Assembly: GCF_030433895.1 (NCBI RefSeq)
Contig: NZ_JARUXE010000022.1
Coordinates: 19,498 to 83,497, forward strand
Length of the DNA: 64,000 nt
Direction of reading: 5' to 3'
DNA from: Arthrobacter sp. PsM3
GTDB lineage: Bacteria > Actinomycetota > Actinomycetes > Actinomycetales > Micrococcaceae
Each line of letters opens with the position of its first letter. The stretch's first letter is position 1. The notes below the pieces were generated by a model, which had not been told where the DNA came from, made no database searches, and worked only from the letters and a program-made list of their open reading frames with translations. The position numbers and the translations under genes are program-made. Below, piece by piece: positions 1 to 9,912 of the stretch.

Positions 1-1309
<1,309 letters not shown>

Positions 1310-1349
1310 GGGGAGGTTCTCTTTCGTGGGGAGCTGATAAGGGCAGCGG

Positions 1350-1370
1350 TGCGCGGGGACTGCCCGCGCA
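1350..1370 (-). other. small intra-operon hairpin between mmsB and mmsA
   Basis: Perfect 8-base arms (TGCGCGGG and CCCGCGCA) around a 5-base loop lie in the 109-base gap between mmsB and mmsA. There is no following T-run, so it may be an attenuator, an mRNA stability element or simply incidental. Confidence 0.35.
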
Positions 1371-1418
1371 GGGCCGTTGCGTGGCGGCGTTTGCTCGGCC
1401 GTGTTGACCGGGAGGCGC

Positions 1419-2321
1419 CTACTTGCCGGCCTCCAGGGTGCCGTCGACCAGCTTGACGATCGCGGAGCAGTCCATGCCTGCGTTGCCGGAGTCGATGAGG
1501 CGCTGGAAGAGCTGCTGGACGTGCTGGCCGATTTCCAGCGGGGTGCCAGTGTCGCGTGCCGCGCTGATGGCGAGGCCGATGTCCTTGTTGGCCAGCTCGG
1601 TGGTGAAGGTCGGGGCGAAGTCGTTGTTGGAGGCCGCGGTGGGGACCACGCCGGCTACCGGGTACCAGGTGCGCAGCGCCCAGCTGTCGCCGGAGGAGAC
1701 GGACGCGATGTCCCAGAAGACCTGTTTGTCCAGTCCGAGCCGGTCCGCGAGGACGGCACCCTCCGCGGTGGACGCCAGGTTGATGAAGAGCATGAGGTTG
1801 TTGCAGATCTTCGCGGCCTGGCCGGTGGTGGCGCCGCCGGCGGGGATGATGTTGGCGGCCATCGGCCTGATGTACTCGGTGGCCTCGGCCACGGCGCCGG
1901 CTTCGCCGCCGATCATAAAGGTCAGGGTGGCGGCCTTCGCGCCGCTCATGCCGCCGGAGACCGGGGCGTCGACAAAGCGGAAGCCGGCGGCAGCCGCGGC
2001 GTCGTGCAGGGCCTGGGCGGAGGCGATGTCGATCGTGGAGGAGTCCACCAGCAGGGTCCGGGTGTCCGCGTGGGCCAGGACGCCGTCCTCGCCGAGGTAG
2101 ACAGCGCGGGCGTGCTCGCCCTTGGGGAGCATGGTGAAGACGACGTCCGCACCGTCGACGGCGTCGGCGATACTTGCCGCAGGCTTTACTCCGCCTGCCT
2201 CCGCCGCGGCGACGGCCTCGGCATTGAGGTCGAACCCGCGGACATCATGGCCGGCCTTGGCGAGGTTCACAGACATGGACCCGCCCATGTTCCCCAGTCC
2301 GATCCAAGCGATAACTGCCAT
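1419..2321 (-). CDS. mmsB: 3-hydroxyisobutyrate dehydrogenase
   Basis: Oxidises 3-hydroxyisobutyrate to methylmalonate semialdehyde with NAD, the step before MmsA in valine breakdown. The chosen start gives MAVIAWIGLGNMGGSM, with the family's N-terminal Rossmann signature GLGNMGGSM at residues 7-15 and a strong AAAGGAG ribosome site 6-7 bases upstream. Longer in-frame upstream sequence is low-complexity and rejected. Further motifs are FVDAPVSGGMSGA (substrate binding) and GQAAKICNNL carrying the catalytic Lys. At 300 residues it has normal length. It is first gene of the mmsB-mmsA operon and divergent from a LysR regulator gene whose shared 200-base upstream region holds a perfect palindrome (2481-2502). 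Confidence 0.95.
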   Translation of the reverse strand: MAVIAWIGLGNMGGSMSVNLAKAGHDVRGFDLNAEAVAAAEAGGVKPAASIADAVDGADVVFTMLPKGEHARAVYLGEDGVLAHADTRTLLVDSSTIDIASAQALHDAAAAAGFRFVDAPVSGGMSGAKAATLTFMIGGEAGAVAEATEYIRPMAANIIPAGGATTGQAAKICNNLMLFINLASTAEGAVLADRLGLDKQVFWDIASVSSGDSWALRTWYPVAGVVPTAASNNDFAPTFTTELANKDIGLAISAARDTGTPLEIGQHVQQLFQRLIDSGNAGMDCSAIVKLVDGTLEAGK

Positions 2322-2480
2322 GGCATAAGCTCCTTTGCTTTGCTTCTTGCTGCGCGTAGTGCTGTGGGTGCTGCTTTGCGGCTGCTTGTTGTGCTGCCTG
2401 TGGTCCGGCCGTTTCGCCGGACTCTCCATGTCAAGCATCACACCCTGTTACAGTGCAATCAAGGGAAAAAACTACAGATA

Positions 2481-2502
2481 GTATGTGCATGGATGCACAT
2501 AC
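2481..2502. promoter_or_regulatory. perfect palindromic operator between mmsB and its LysR regulator
   Basis: Two 10-base arms, GTATGTGCAT and ATGCACATAC, are exact reverse complements with a 2-base GG spacer. It contains the T-N11-A pattern usual for LysR-type binding sites and sits 20 bases before the regulator start and 160 bases before mmsB. Likely the autoregulatory and activation site of the adjacent LysR protein. That role is inferred. Confidence 0.6.
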
Positions 2503-2522
2503 CTGATTTCAGAGGAGTCATT

Positions 2523-3428
2523 GTGGACTTGCGGCGGCTTCCGAGCCCGGACGACCTGCTCATCCTGCTGACCGTGGCCCGGCTGGGCAGGTTCAATGCG
2601 GTGGCGGAAGCCCTTGGCACCACCCACACCACCATCTCCCGCCGGATCCTGGCGCTGGACAAACAGCTGGGCGGGCGCACCCTCGAGCGGAGCCCGCACG
2701 GCTGGGAGCTGACGGACCTTGGCGCCGAGGCCGTGGCAGCCGCCGAGGCGATCGAGGGCACCCTCGGGGCACTCACGAACCGGATCGCCCGGTCCGACGA
2801 TGTGCTGTCGGGGCTGGTCCGGATCAGCACCCCCGACGGCTTCGGCGCCGAGTTCCTCGCACCGGCGCTGGTCCGGCTGCAGCGGGGCCACCCGCTGCTG
2901 AACGTTGAAATGCTCAGCGCCACCCGCAAGGTCAGCCAGAACCGGTCCGGGGTTGATCTCGAGGTGGTGGTGGGCAATCTGGACGTCAGCAACGCGCAGA
3001 CCATCTTCCTGTCCAACTACTTCCTCCGGCTGTACGCCAGTCCGCAGTATGCCCGGGAGCACGGCCTGCCGGCGACGCTCGACGACGTCCGGCAGCACGG
3101 TTTCGTCTCTTACGTGGAATCGGCACTGCAGGTCGCCGAGCTTGGCCACCGCTCCACCCAGCTTCCCGTCCCGCGCTCCAGCTTCCAGGCCACCAGCATC
3201 TTTGCCCAGCTCGAGGCCGTCCGGCGGGGTGCAGGGATCGGCCTGCTGCCCAACTTCCTGGCCGTCGGCGACCCCAACTTCGTGCCCGTGCTGCCGGATG
3301 ACTTCCAGCGGCAGCTGCCGATCTGGGCGGCGGCACGCGCCGAATCACTGCGTTCGGCCCCGGTGCAGGCGGTGCTCGGGGCGATCCGGACGGAGATCTC
3401 CGAACGCCAGGACGTCCTCGCCGGCTGA
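2523..3428 (+). CDS. LysR-family transcriptional regulator of the mms genes
   Basis: A 301-residue LysR-type regulator. The N-terminal winged helix reads DLLILLTVARLGRFNAVAEA followed by the recognition helix segment TTHTTISRRILALDKQLG (about residues 10-55). The rest is a periplasmic-binding-like effector domain ending in GIGLLPNFLAVGDPNFVP. The start is GTG at 2523, preceded by AGAGGAG six bases upstream. The in-frame sequence before it crosses the palindromic operator and antisense mmsB, so is not coding. Divergent placement next to mmsB-mmsA suggests it controls valine or 3-hydroxyisobutyrate catabolism. The effector is unknown. A hairpin terminator follows at 3458. Confidence 0.88.
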   Translation: MDLRRLPSPDDLLILLTVARLGRFNAVAEALGTTHTTISRRILALDKQLGGRTLERSPHGWELTDLGAEAVAAAEAIEGTLGALTNRIARSDDVLSGLVRISTPDGFGAEFLAPALVRLQRGHPLLNVEMLSATRKVSQNRSGVDLEVVVGNLDVSNAQTIFLSNYFLRLYASPQYAREHGLPATLDDVRQHGFVSYVESALQVAELGHRSTQLPVPRSSFQATSIFAQLEAVRRGAGIGLLPNFLAVGDPNFVPVLPDDFQRQLPIWAAARAESLRSAPVQAVLGAIRTEISERQDVLAG

Positions 3429-3457
3429 GCCGTCCTCGCGGGCTGGGCCCCTTCAAC

Positions 3458-3500
3458 AGCGACAGCCCGGTCCCCGCATTGTGGGGACCGGGCTGTCGCT
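3458..3500. terminator. bidirectional hairpin terminator
   Basis: Perfect 18-base arms (AGCGACAGCCCGGTCCCC and its complement) with a 7-base loop lie between the convergent LysR gene and the transporter gene, so it can serve both. No long T-run follows on either side, as is common in high-GC Actinobacteria. Confidence 0.75.
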
Positions 3501-3551
3501 CATCCGCCAATGATTCTTAGCAGGTGGATATCGCCTGTTACTTCTTGACTG

Positions 3552-4934
3552 CTACCTCTTGCTGGCGGCAAGGAGGTCGGCGGTGCCCTGGGCGTCGGCG
3601 GCGTCGACGTCGTGCAGGGAGATGCCGCGGGTTTCCTTAAGGAAGAACACGGCCACCATCGTGACGAGGCAGGCGCCGAGCAGGTAGATCGCCACCGGGG
3701 TGGAGGACTTGTACTGGCTCAGCAGGGCGACGGCGATGATCGGGGCCAGCGAGCCGGCGACGATCGAGGTGACCTGGTAGCCCAGCGAGACGCCGGAGTA
3801 GCGCATCCGGGTCGGGAACATCTCGGCCATGATGGCCGGCTGGCCGGCGTACATGAGGGCGTGGAAGAGCAGGCCTATGGTGACGGCGGCAAGGATGATG
3901 AAATCGTTGCCAGTGTCCATCATGGGGAAGGCAAAGAAGCCCCAGGTGGCGCCCAGGACGGCACCGGCCATGTAGACGGGCTTCCGGCCGAAGTGGTCGG
4001 ACATGCGGCCGACCATCGGCACGACGGAGAAGTGGATGAAGTGAGCCACGAGCAGCAGGAGCAGGATCCGTGAGGTGTCGGTGTGGACCACCGTCTTGAG
4101 GTAGGTGATGGAGAACGTGACCACAAGGTAGTAGAGGATGTTCTCCGCGAAGCGCAGGCCCATGGCGGTGAAGACACCGCGGGGGTAGCGGCGGAAGACT
4201 TCCTTGACGCCGTAGCCCTTGTGGCCGGCGTCGACTTCTTTGCGGGCCTCCAGGAAGATGGGGGCGTCGCTGACCTTGGTGCGGATGTAGTAGCCCACGA
4301 GCACGATCACGGCGGAGAGCCAGAACGCCACACGCCAGCCCCAGGACAGGAAGTCCGCGGACGAAAGCAGGGCGGAGAGGCCGAACAGCACGGCGGTGGC
4401 CAGGAGGTTGCCCAGCGGTACGGCCGACTGCGGCCAGCTGGCCCAGAAGCCGCGGGACTTGCTGGGGCTGTGCTCAGCGACGAGCAGGACGGCGCCGCCC
4501 CATTCACCGCCGACGGCGAAGCCCTGGGCGAAGCGCAGGAAGACCAGCAGTGCCGGAGCCCAGTAACCGATCTGCGCGAAGGTGGGGAGGCAGCCCATCA
4601 GGAAGGTGGAAACGCCGACCAGGATGATGCTCAGCTGCAGCAGCTGCTTGCGGCCGAACTTGTCGCCGAAGTGGCCGAAGACGATGCCGCCGATCGGGCG
4701 GGCGATGAAGCCCACAGCGTAGGTGAGGAAGGCGGCGAGGATGCCGTCCAGCTCGGTCCCGGAATTGGGGAAGAAGGCCTTGCCGAAAACAAGGGTGGCT
4801 GCGGAGGCGTAGAGGAAGAACTCATACCATTCGACAACGGTGCCGGCCATGGAGGCAGCAACCACCTTCTTCAGGCCGGACGATTTGACGTCCGGCTCTT
4901 CTGCGCGCCTCGCGGCCGCGTTTTCCGTACTCAT
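3552..4934 (-). CDS. MFS transporter, metabolite:H+ symporter (MHS) type
   Basis: A 460-residue, 12-helix major facilitator. MHS-type marks are [18 protein letters not shown] at the first helix, [19 protein letters not shown] in the loop 2-3 region, [18 protein letters not shown] in helix 4, and [15 protein letters not shown] in the second-half loop. Relatives import organic acids, osmolytes or aromatic acids by proton symport. The substrate here is not shown. The N-terminal tail is short and cytosolic. The ATG has a good GAAGGAG ribosome site. It is a single gene between a terminator and metX. Its upstream region contains TGTGCATTTTTGCA on the minus strand near 5077-5090, reminiscent of one arm of the mms operator, so co-regulation with the mms genes is possible but weakly supported. 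Confidence 0.88.
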   Translation of the reverse strand: MSTENAAARRAEEPDVKSSGLKKVVAASMAGTVVEWYEFFLYASAATLVFGKAFFPNSGTELDGILAAFLTYAVGFIARPIGGIVFGHFGDKFGRKQLLQLSIILVGVSTFLMGCLPTFAQIGYWAPALLVFLRFAQGFAVGGEWGGAVLLVAEHSPSKSRGFWASWPQSAVPLGNLLATAVLFGLSALLSSADFLSWGWRVAFWLSAVIVLVGYYIRTKVSDAPIFLEARKEVDAGHKGYGVKEVFRRYPRGVFTAMGLRFAENILYYLVVTFSITYLKTVVHTDTSRILLLLLVAHFIHFSVVPMVGRMSDHFGRKPVYMAGAVLGATWGFFAFPMMDTGNDFIILAAVTIGLLFHALMYAGQPAIMAEMFPTRMRYSGVSLGYQVTSIVAGSLAPIIAVALLSQYKSSTPVAIYLLGACLVTMVAVFFLKETRGISLHDVDAADAQGTADLLAASKR

Positions 4935-5115
4935 TGTGACTCCTTCGGTGTCTCCGTCGACACCCTATGGACCATTCGGGAGGAGGGCGCTTGTGATGTA
5001 AGACACGCGGCGCCATTACCCACGAGTATGGTCCCTTCCGGAGCGGGCCTCAACGGCCATTAGTGCAGAGCGCATCTGCAAAAATGCACACGGGACGCCG
5101 TTTTGGGCCGATGGA

Positions 5116-6303
5116 CTAGCCGAAGAAGTGCTGCCGGAGCTGGTCATTGAGCTGGCCGATCTCGGTCAGGAAGCCGTCGTGCCCGATCGGCGCCTGGATG
5201 GTGTGCACCGCAACCTCGCCCGGCAGGGCCTCGGCGAGCGCGTGGGACTGGGCCGGGAAGTACAGCCGGTCCGAGTCGACGGCCGCCACCAGGAACGCCG
5301 CCGTGGCCGGAGCCAGGGCCTCCGCGAGGGCGCCGCGGCCCCGGCAGATGTCGTGGCTCATGAGCGCCTCGGTGATGGCGATGTAGCTGTTCGCATCGAA
5401 GCGGCGGACCAGTTTGTTGCCCTGGTGGTCGAGGTAGCTTTCCACCTGGTAGCGCCCGCGCCCGGCGAGGGACCCAGCTTCCAGCGGGGCCTCAGAGTCC
5501 TGGGCGTTCCGGCCGAAACGTCCGTCCAGCTCCGCGGCCGAGCGGTAGGTGATGTGCGCTATCCGCCGGGCCAGGGCCAGGCCGGCTTCCGGTTCGGGTC
5601 CGCCGTAGTAGTCCCCGCCGTTGAAGTTCGGGTCCTGCCGGATGGCCAGCGTCTGGGCCTGGGCGAAGGCAATCTGCTCGGCGGTGCTGCTGGCTCCGAC
5701 CGAAATCACTGCGCAGCGCTGGACCCGTTCCGGGTGGCTGACGGCCCATTCCAGGGCACGCGCCCCGCCCAGCGAACCGCCGAGCACGGCGTACCAGCTG
5801 CGGATGCCCAGGGCGTCCGCCAGCCTGGCTTCGGCCTCGGTCGTGTCCCGGAGCGTGACAAGCGGGAACCGTGAGCCCCAGGGCTTTCCGTCCGGCGCCG
5901 TCGACGAGGGGCCCGTGGAGCCGTAGCAACCGCCAAGAATATTGATCGAGACGACGAAGTACTTGTCCGTGTCCACCGGCGCGCCGGGACCGGCGAGCTG
6001 CTCCCACCAGCCCGGCTCCTCGCTGGCGCCCCGCGTCACATGAGTGTCCCCCGTCAGCGCGTGCTCGATCAGCACGGCGTTGGAGCGGTCCGCGTTGAGC
6101 GTCCCCCACGTCTCGTAGCCGAGGGCGACGTCAGGCAGCCGGGCGCCGGACTCGAGCGCCAGGTCGCCAATCCGGAGGTACCGGACCGTACCATCCGGAA
6201 CAGTGCCGGCCGGGGCAGCAGCGTCCGGGGCGCCCGGAGAGGGGGCATCGGCGTGGGAGGTTTTGCTTACAGGTGCACCCTGTCGGGTGACGGCAATCGT
6301 CAT
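5116..6303 (-). CDS. metX: homoserine O-acetyltransferase
   Basis: Transfers acetyl from acetyl-CoA to L-homoserine, the committing step of methionine synthesis by direct sulfhydrylation. It is an alpha/beta hydrolase fold protein of 395 residues. The nucleophile elbow GGSLGGARALEW places the catalytic Ser at about residue 177. Other family marks are HALTGDTHV, NILGGCYGSTGP, VDSDRLYFP (catalytic Asp) and IGHDGFL (catalytic His). The N-terminal ~38 residues are Ala/Pro-rich and vary in the family, so a start at a later codon cannot be excluded. Immediately upstream is a SAM-IV-like riboswitch (6316-6430), so expression should fall when S-adenosylmethionine is abundant. It lies downstream of metY on the same strand but each gene has its own leader. 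Confidence 0.95.
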   Translation of the reverse strand: MTIAVTRQGAPVSKTSHADAPSPGAPDAAAPAGTVPDGTVRYLRIGDLALESGARLPDVALGYETWGTLNADRSNAVLIEHALTGDTHVTRGASEEPGWWEQLAGPGAPVDTDKYFVVSINILGGCYGSTGPSSTAPDGKPWGSRFPLVTLRDTTEAEARLADALGIRSWYAVLGGSLGGARALEWAVSHPERVQRCAVISVGASSTAEQIAFAQAQTLAIRQDPNFNGGDYYGGPEPEAGLALARRIAHITYRSAAELDGRFGRNAQDSEAPLEAGSLAGRGRYQVESYLDHQGNKLVRRFDANSYIAITEALMSHDICRGRGALAEALAPATAAFLVAAVDSDRLYFPAQSHALAEALPGEVAVHTIQAPIGHDGFLTEIGQLNDQLRQHFFG

Positions 6304-6315
6304 CTGAGGACCTAA

Positions 6316-6430
6316 CTTCGCGCTTGCCCGCCGTCAGCTGACCGGCAGGCCAGGTCTTCACCCGGGGCACCCCGCCGCAAAAGGAGGGTTGCCGGCCAGC
6401 AAGCCGGGGCTGTCGCTGGCACTCATGACC
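6316..6430 (-). ncRNA. SAM-IV-type riboswitch ahead of metX
   Basis: The minus strand reads GGTCATGAGTGCCAGCG, then CCCCGGCTTGCTGGCCGGCA, ACCCTCC, GGGTGCCCCGGGTGAAGACC, a variable stem, and GGCAAGCGCG. This matches the SAM-IV aptamer as I remember it, including the closing GGTC/GACC helix and the 3' pseudoknot region. It ends about 12 bases before the metX start, so it may mask the ribosome site. It is nearly the same as the leader at 7903-8018. Confidence 0.85.
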
Positions 6431-6521
6431 TTCACTGAGTGTACGAAATGCGGCGGCCCGGTGGCGAAGATTGTGACGCCCGTATGACACCCCTGGTTAA
6501 ACCGGCGCCCCGGCCAGGCGT

Positions 6522-7838
6522 TCAGGCGGTCTTGGCCGCGCGGAATCCGGCGTCAAGGTCAGCGAGGATGTCGTCGATGTGCTCCAGGCCCACCGAGAGC
6601 CGCACCAGGCCGGGATTCACGCCGGCAACGGCCTGCTGTTCCGGGGAGAGCTGGCTGTGCGTGGTCGACGCCGGGTGGATGACGAGGGAGCGCACGTCGC
6701 CGATGTTCGCCACGTGCGAGTGCAGTTCAAGTGCGTCGACGAAGTGTTTTCCGGCCTCGGCTCCGCCGGCGAGATTGAAGGACACGACGGCGCCGGTACC
6801 CTTCGGGCCGTACTTGCGGCCGCGCTCGTACCAGGGGCTGGAGGGCAGCCCCGCGTAGGCGACGGATTCGACGTCGTCCCTCGCCTCGAGCCATCCGGCC
6901 ACCCTGATGGCGTTGGCGACGTGCCGCTCCATGCGCAGGCTCAGGGTCTCGATGCCCTGGGCGATGAGGAAGGCGTTGAACGGGGACACTGCCGAGCCGA
7001 GGTCGCGCAGCAACTGGACGCGCGCCTTGAGGATGTAGGAGAGGTTGGCACCGAGGGCACCGTCCGCGCCGAGGTCGCGGGCGTAAACCAGGCCGTTGTA
7101 GGTGGGGTCCGGGGTGTTGAAGCCGGGGAAACGCTCCGGGTCCTTGCCGAAGTCGAAGTTGCCGGAGTCCACGATCACGCCCGCGATCGCGGCGCCGTGG
7201 CCGCCAAGGTACTTGGTGGCGGAGTGCACCACGATGTCCGCACCCCACTCGATCGGCCGGATCAGGTACGGGGTGGAGAGCGTGTTGTCCACGATCAGCG
7301 GGACACCGGCCTCGTGCGCCACCTGGGAGATGCCCTCGATGTCCAGCACGTCCTGGCGGGGGTTGGAGACCACTTCGCCAAAGAACAGCTTGGTGTTCGG
7401 CTGCACGGCGTCACGCCACTGGGCCAGGTTGTCCGGGTCCTCCACGAAGGTGACGGTGATGCCGAACTTCTTCAGGGTGTGCGCGAGCAGGTTGTAGGTG
7501 CCGCCGTAGAGGCTGGGGCTGGCCACCACATGGTCGCCGGCCTCTGCGACGTTGAGGATCGCGAAGGTCTCCGCGGCCTGGCCCGAGCTCAGCAGTAGGG
7601 CCGCGAGTCCGCCCTCCAGGCTGGCCACCCGCTGTTCGACGGCGTCCTGGGTGGGGTTGCCGATGCGGGTGTAGATGGGCGCCAGTTCGGCAAGGGCGAA
7701 GCGGTTGGCGGCGCTTTCGGCGCTGGGGAAGACGAACGACGTCGTCTGGTAGATAGGCAGCGAGCGGGCGCCGGTGGCGCTGTCCGGCTCCTGGCCGGCA
7801 TGGATCTGGCGGGTTTCGAAAGACCAGGCACTGGACAT
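6522..7838 (-). CDS. metY: O-acetylhomoserine aminocarboxypropyltransferase (sulfhydrylase)
   Basis: A PLP enzyme of the Cys/Met metabolism family that makes homocysteine from O-acetylhomoserine and sulfide, the product pathway of MetX. The start MSSAWSFETRQIHAGQ is chosen because AAAAGGAG lies at ribosome-site distance. The upstream in-frame extension is the riboswitch leader and is not coding. Key motifs are the cofactor region SSGQAAETFAILN, FFGEVVSNPRQDVLDIEG, VDNTLSTPYLIRPIEWGAD and the PLP-lysine segment VVHSATKYLGGHG. The length of 438 residues is normal. The leader at 7903-8018 is a second SAM-IV-like riboswitch. Together metY and metX form a complete direct-sulfhydrylation pair under SAM feedback. 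Confidence 0.95.
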   Translation of the reverse strand: MSSAWSFETRQIHAGQEPDSATGARSLPIYQTTSFVFPSAESAANRFALAELAPIYTRIGNPTQDAVEQRVASLEGGLAALLLSSGQAAETFAILNVAEAGDHVVASPSLYGGTYNLLAHTLKKFGITVTFVEDPDNLAQWRDAVQPNTKLFFGEVVSNPRQDVLDIEGISQVAHEAGVPLIVDNTLSTPYLIRPIEWGADIVVHSATKYLGGHGAAIAGVIVDSGNFDFGKDPERFPGFNTPDPTYNGLVYARDLGADGALGANLSYILKARVQLLRDLGSAVSPFNAFLIAQGIETLSLRMERHVANAIRVAGWLEARDDVESVAYAGLPSSPWYERGRKYGPKGTGAVVSFNLAGGAEAGKHFVDALELHSHVANIGDVRSLVIHPASTTHSQLSPEQQAVAGVNPGLVRLSVGLEHIDDILADLDAGFRAAKTA

Positions 7839-7902
7839 CGGGAGGCTCCTTTTGGGGACTGGGCACAGGCAACCCCGGACTCGTTCGCCCGGGACAGTAC
7901 TG

Positions 7903-8018
7903 GCGCCGCGCTTGCCGTCCGGCGGTCGCCGGCAGGCCAGGTCTTCACCCGGGGCACCCCACCGCGATACGAGGGTTGCCGGCCAGCGAGCCGGGGCTGT
8001 GTGCTGGCACTCATGACC
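7903..8018 (-). ncRNA. SAM-IV-type riboswitch ahead of metY
   Basis: Same aptamer as at 6316-6430. It reads GGTCATGAGTGCCAGC, CCCCGGCTCGCTGGCCGGCA, ACCCTC, GCGGTGGGGTGCCCCGGGTG, AAGACC, a variable hairpin, and GGCAAGCGCG on the minus strand. Differences from the metX copy fall mostly in loops and compensated stems. It lies 65 bases upstream of the metY start, leaving room for an expression platform. Confidence 0.85.
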
Positions 8019-8221
8019 TGCCCCCAGTCTAGGAACCGTGTCCGGGCTGTGGATAGCTTTATGACGAAGATGAAGTTGCGCGGGCGGCGGCAGGATCGGG
8101 CACCTTAAATAGCCTATTGACAAAGGAAACATTCACGTATCGGTGCCCCCGAACTGGACGTCCCATCACGGTTAGGACTACCTAAGCTGAGAGCCGCATC
8201 ACAAAGTGTCAAGATGAGGGC
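8019..8221. other. divergent intergenic region metY leader / VOC gene
   Basis: About 200 bases without a gene. It should hold the promoter of the metY riboswitch transcript (minus strand; a TAGACT box lies near 8026-8031) and of the VOC gene (plus strand). No repeated or palindromic element was seen. Confidence 0.4.
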
Positions 8222-8860
8222 ATGCGCATGGATCACGTCTCTTACGCCTGTGAACAAGATGGCCTCGCTGCCACCACCGAACGAATTGCGTCTGCCCTCG
8301 GCGTGGAAGCCGTGAAGGGCGGAGTACACCCCCGATTCGGGACCCGCAACATGATCATCCCGCTTGCGGGACACAAATATGTCGAGGTCGTGGAGGTTCT
8401 AAACCACCCGGCGTCGGACAAAGCACCCTTCGGCCAGGCCGTCCGCGCCCGCTCCGAAGCAGGCGGCGGCTGGATGGGCTGGTGCGTCGAAGTGGACGAC
8501 CTGGCCCCCTTCGAGGAACGGCTTGGCCGCGCCGCCGTCAACGGCAACCGCAAGTTCCCCGACGGCCGCGAACTGGTCTGGAAGCAGATTGGCATCCTCG
8601 GACTCATCTCCGATCCCCAGGTCCCGTACATGCTCAAGTGGGAAGGCGATCCGGAACTCCACCCGTCGAAGGCCTACGAGAGCAACGTCAAGATGTCCGC
8701 GCTCACGATTGCCGGCTCGGCAGAGCGCGTGACCGAATGGCTGGGTGTTCCGGTGGAGAAGCCGCTGGAAGACGTGGCCGTGAACTGGCTCGCTCCCCGC
8801 GGCACCCCCGGTATCCTCTCCGTCACGTTCGAGACGGCCTCCGGAGCCGTCACCATCTAA
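8222..8860 (+). CDS. VOC (glyoxalase-like) family protein
   Basis: A 212-residue protein beginning MRMDHVSYACEQDG, with a His in the position of the first metal ligand of vicinal-oxygen-chelate folds. It continues with TTERIASALGVEAVKGGVHP and KYVEVVEVLNHP (a possible Glu ligand in VEVVE), then a second beta-alpha-beta repeat. It resembles the Glyoxalase_3-like group of Actinobacteria, whose substrates are mostly unknown. The gene stands alone, and its 3' side is closed by a long hairpin shared with a convergent neighbour. I assign the fold but not a reaction. Confidence 0.75.
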   Translation: MRMDHVSYACEQDGLAATTERIASALGVEAVKGGVHPRFGTRNMIIPLAGHKYVEVVEVLNHPASDKAPFGQAVRARSEAGGGWMGWCVEVDDLAPFEERLGRAAVNGNRKFPDGRELVWKQIGILGLISDPQVPYMLKWEGDPELHPSKAYESNVKMSALTIAGSAERVTEWLGVPVEKPLEDVAVNWLAPRGTPGILSVTFETASGAVTI

Positions 8861-8947
8861 CGCTTTACCGCCCTACACTTCGGCCGACATCAGCGGGTGC
8901 CAATGACGTCACCCACCGATGGCGGCCGAAATCTTTTAACGCCCGGC

Positions 8948-9020
8948 CCGAGCAACGCGGGGTCACTTAGCGCCCGTCCTGAGGCTTCGGATGGGCGCTA
9001 AGTGACCCCGCGTTGCTCGG
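8948..9020. repeat. AACGCGGGGTCA hairpin repeat, copy 1 (bidirectional terminator)
   Basis: Perfect 28-base arms from CCGAGCAACGCGGGG to its complement enclose a 17-base loop between the convergent VOC and CPBP genes. The outer sequence AACGCGGGGTCA recurs at 20320-20382 and 24476-24538, each time after gene ends. It is certainly able to form a strong stem. Function as terminator is inferred from position. Confidence 0.75.
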
Positions 9021-9021
9021 T

Positions 9022-9056
9022 GGTTGGGGGTTGGGGGTTGGGGGTTGGGGGTTGGT
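9022..9056 (+). repeat. tandem GGTTGGG heptamer tract (G-quadruplex-prone)
   Basis: About four to five tandem copies of GGTTGGG giving G-runs separated by TT. It directly abuts the hairpin repeat on one side and the CPBP gene end on the other. The spacing GGGGG-TT-GGGGG is favourable for a four-stranded G structure on the plus strand. The run on the minus-strand transcript is C-rich. Confidence 0.75.
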
Positions 9057-9064
9057 GCTTTCGC

Positions 9065-9847
9065 TTAGCCCAGGCCGATGGCCTTGCCGAAGAGGCTGAA
9101 GCCAACGAACGCCACGGTGTCGAGCACGGCATGGGCGATCACCAGCGGCATGAGGCGCCGGGTCCTGGTGTAGACCAGCGCGAAGATCACACCCATGATG
9201 GCGTTGCCGATGAACGGCCCGAAGCCCTGGTAGAGGTGGTAGCTGCCGCGCAGGATCGAACTGGCGAAGATCGCCAGCGGCAGGCTCCAGCCGAGTTTGG
9301 GGAGCCGGTCCAGCAGGTAGCCCACCACGATCACTTCCTCCACGACCCCGTGCCGGACCGCGGAGAGGACCAGCACGGGCACCGTCCACCAGTAGGCGTC
9401 CAGCGCGCTGGGGATGATCGACGTCGTAATGCCAAGCGCGCGCCCGGCGGCGTAGATGCCCAGCGACGGGATGCCGATCAGCGCCGCCAGACCGAAGCCC
9501 TGCAGCAGGTCCCGGCCGGGGCGCGCAAAATTGAGTCCCAGTTTCTGGAATGCCGTGGCGCCATGGCTGCCGCGGCCGGCCGGGCCCGGCGTCAGGTGGT
9601 CGGTCAGGAAGTACAGCGCCAGGACCACCGGCACCAGGGCGAAGAAGATATCCAGCAGCTGGTAGGTGAGGTCAAAGTATTCGCGGGTGCTTTGCGAACG
9701 GTTCAGCGTCGAGGTGGCCTCGGACAGCGGCGCCCGGGTCAGCTTGTCGAGCAACTGAACGACCGAATACACGGCGGACTGCCCCAGGGACAGGCCCAGG
9801 ACGATCCAGACTTCTAGCCGCAGGCGACGGCGGGAGGGAACCAGCAT
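9065..9847 (-). CDS. CPBP family intramembrane metalloprotease homologue
   Basis: A 260-residue polytopic membrane protein of the CAAX-protease/bacteriocin-processing (CPBP, Abi) family. The three conserved motifs are present: EEVIVVGYL (the double Glu, with Gly-Tyr where many members have Arg), RGSYHLYQGF carrying the second-motif His, and IAHAVLDTVAF carrying the third His. Six to eight hydrophobic segments flank them. Relatives act on prenylated or peptide substrates or in self-immunity, and the substrate here is unknown. It is a single gene, convergent to the VOC gene and divergent from the histidine phosphatase. Confidence 0.82.
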   Translation of the reverse strand: MLVPSRRRLRLEVWIVLGLSLGQSAVYSVVQLLDKLTRAPLSEATSTLNRSQSTREYFDLTYQLLDIFFALVPVVLALYFLTDHLTPGPAGRGSHGATAFQKLGLNFARPGRDLLQGFGLAALIGIPSLGIYAAGRALGITTSIIPSALDAYWWTVPVLVLSAVRHGVVEEVIVVGYLLDRLPKLGWSLPLAIFASSILRGSYHLYQGFGPFIGNAIMGVIFALVYTRTRRLMPLVIAHAVLDTVAFVGFSLFGKAIGLG

Positions 9848-9912
9848 GTTCCTATCTTGCCCGGTCCCGGCTTGCCCTGCCTTACCGGCGTTGCCGCCTA
9901 TGCTTGGGGTTT

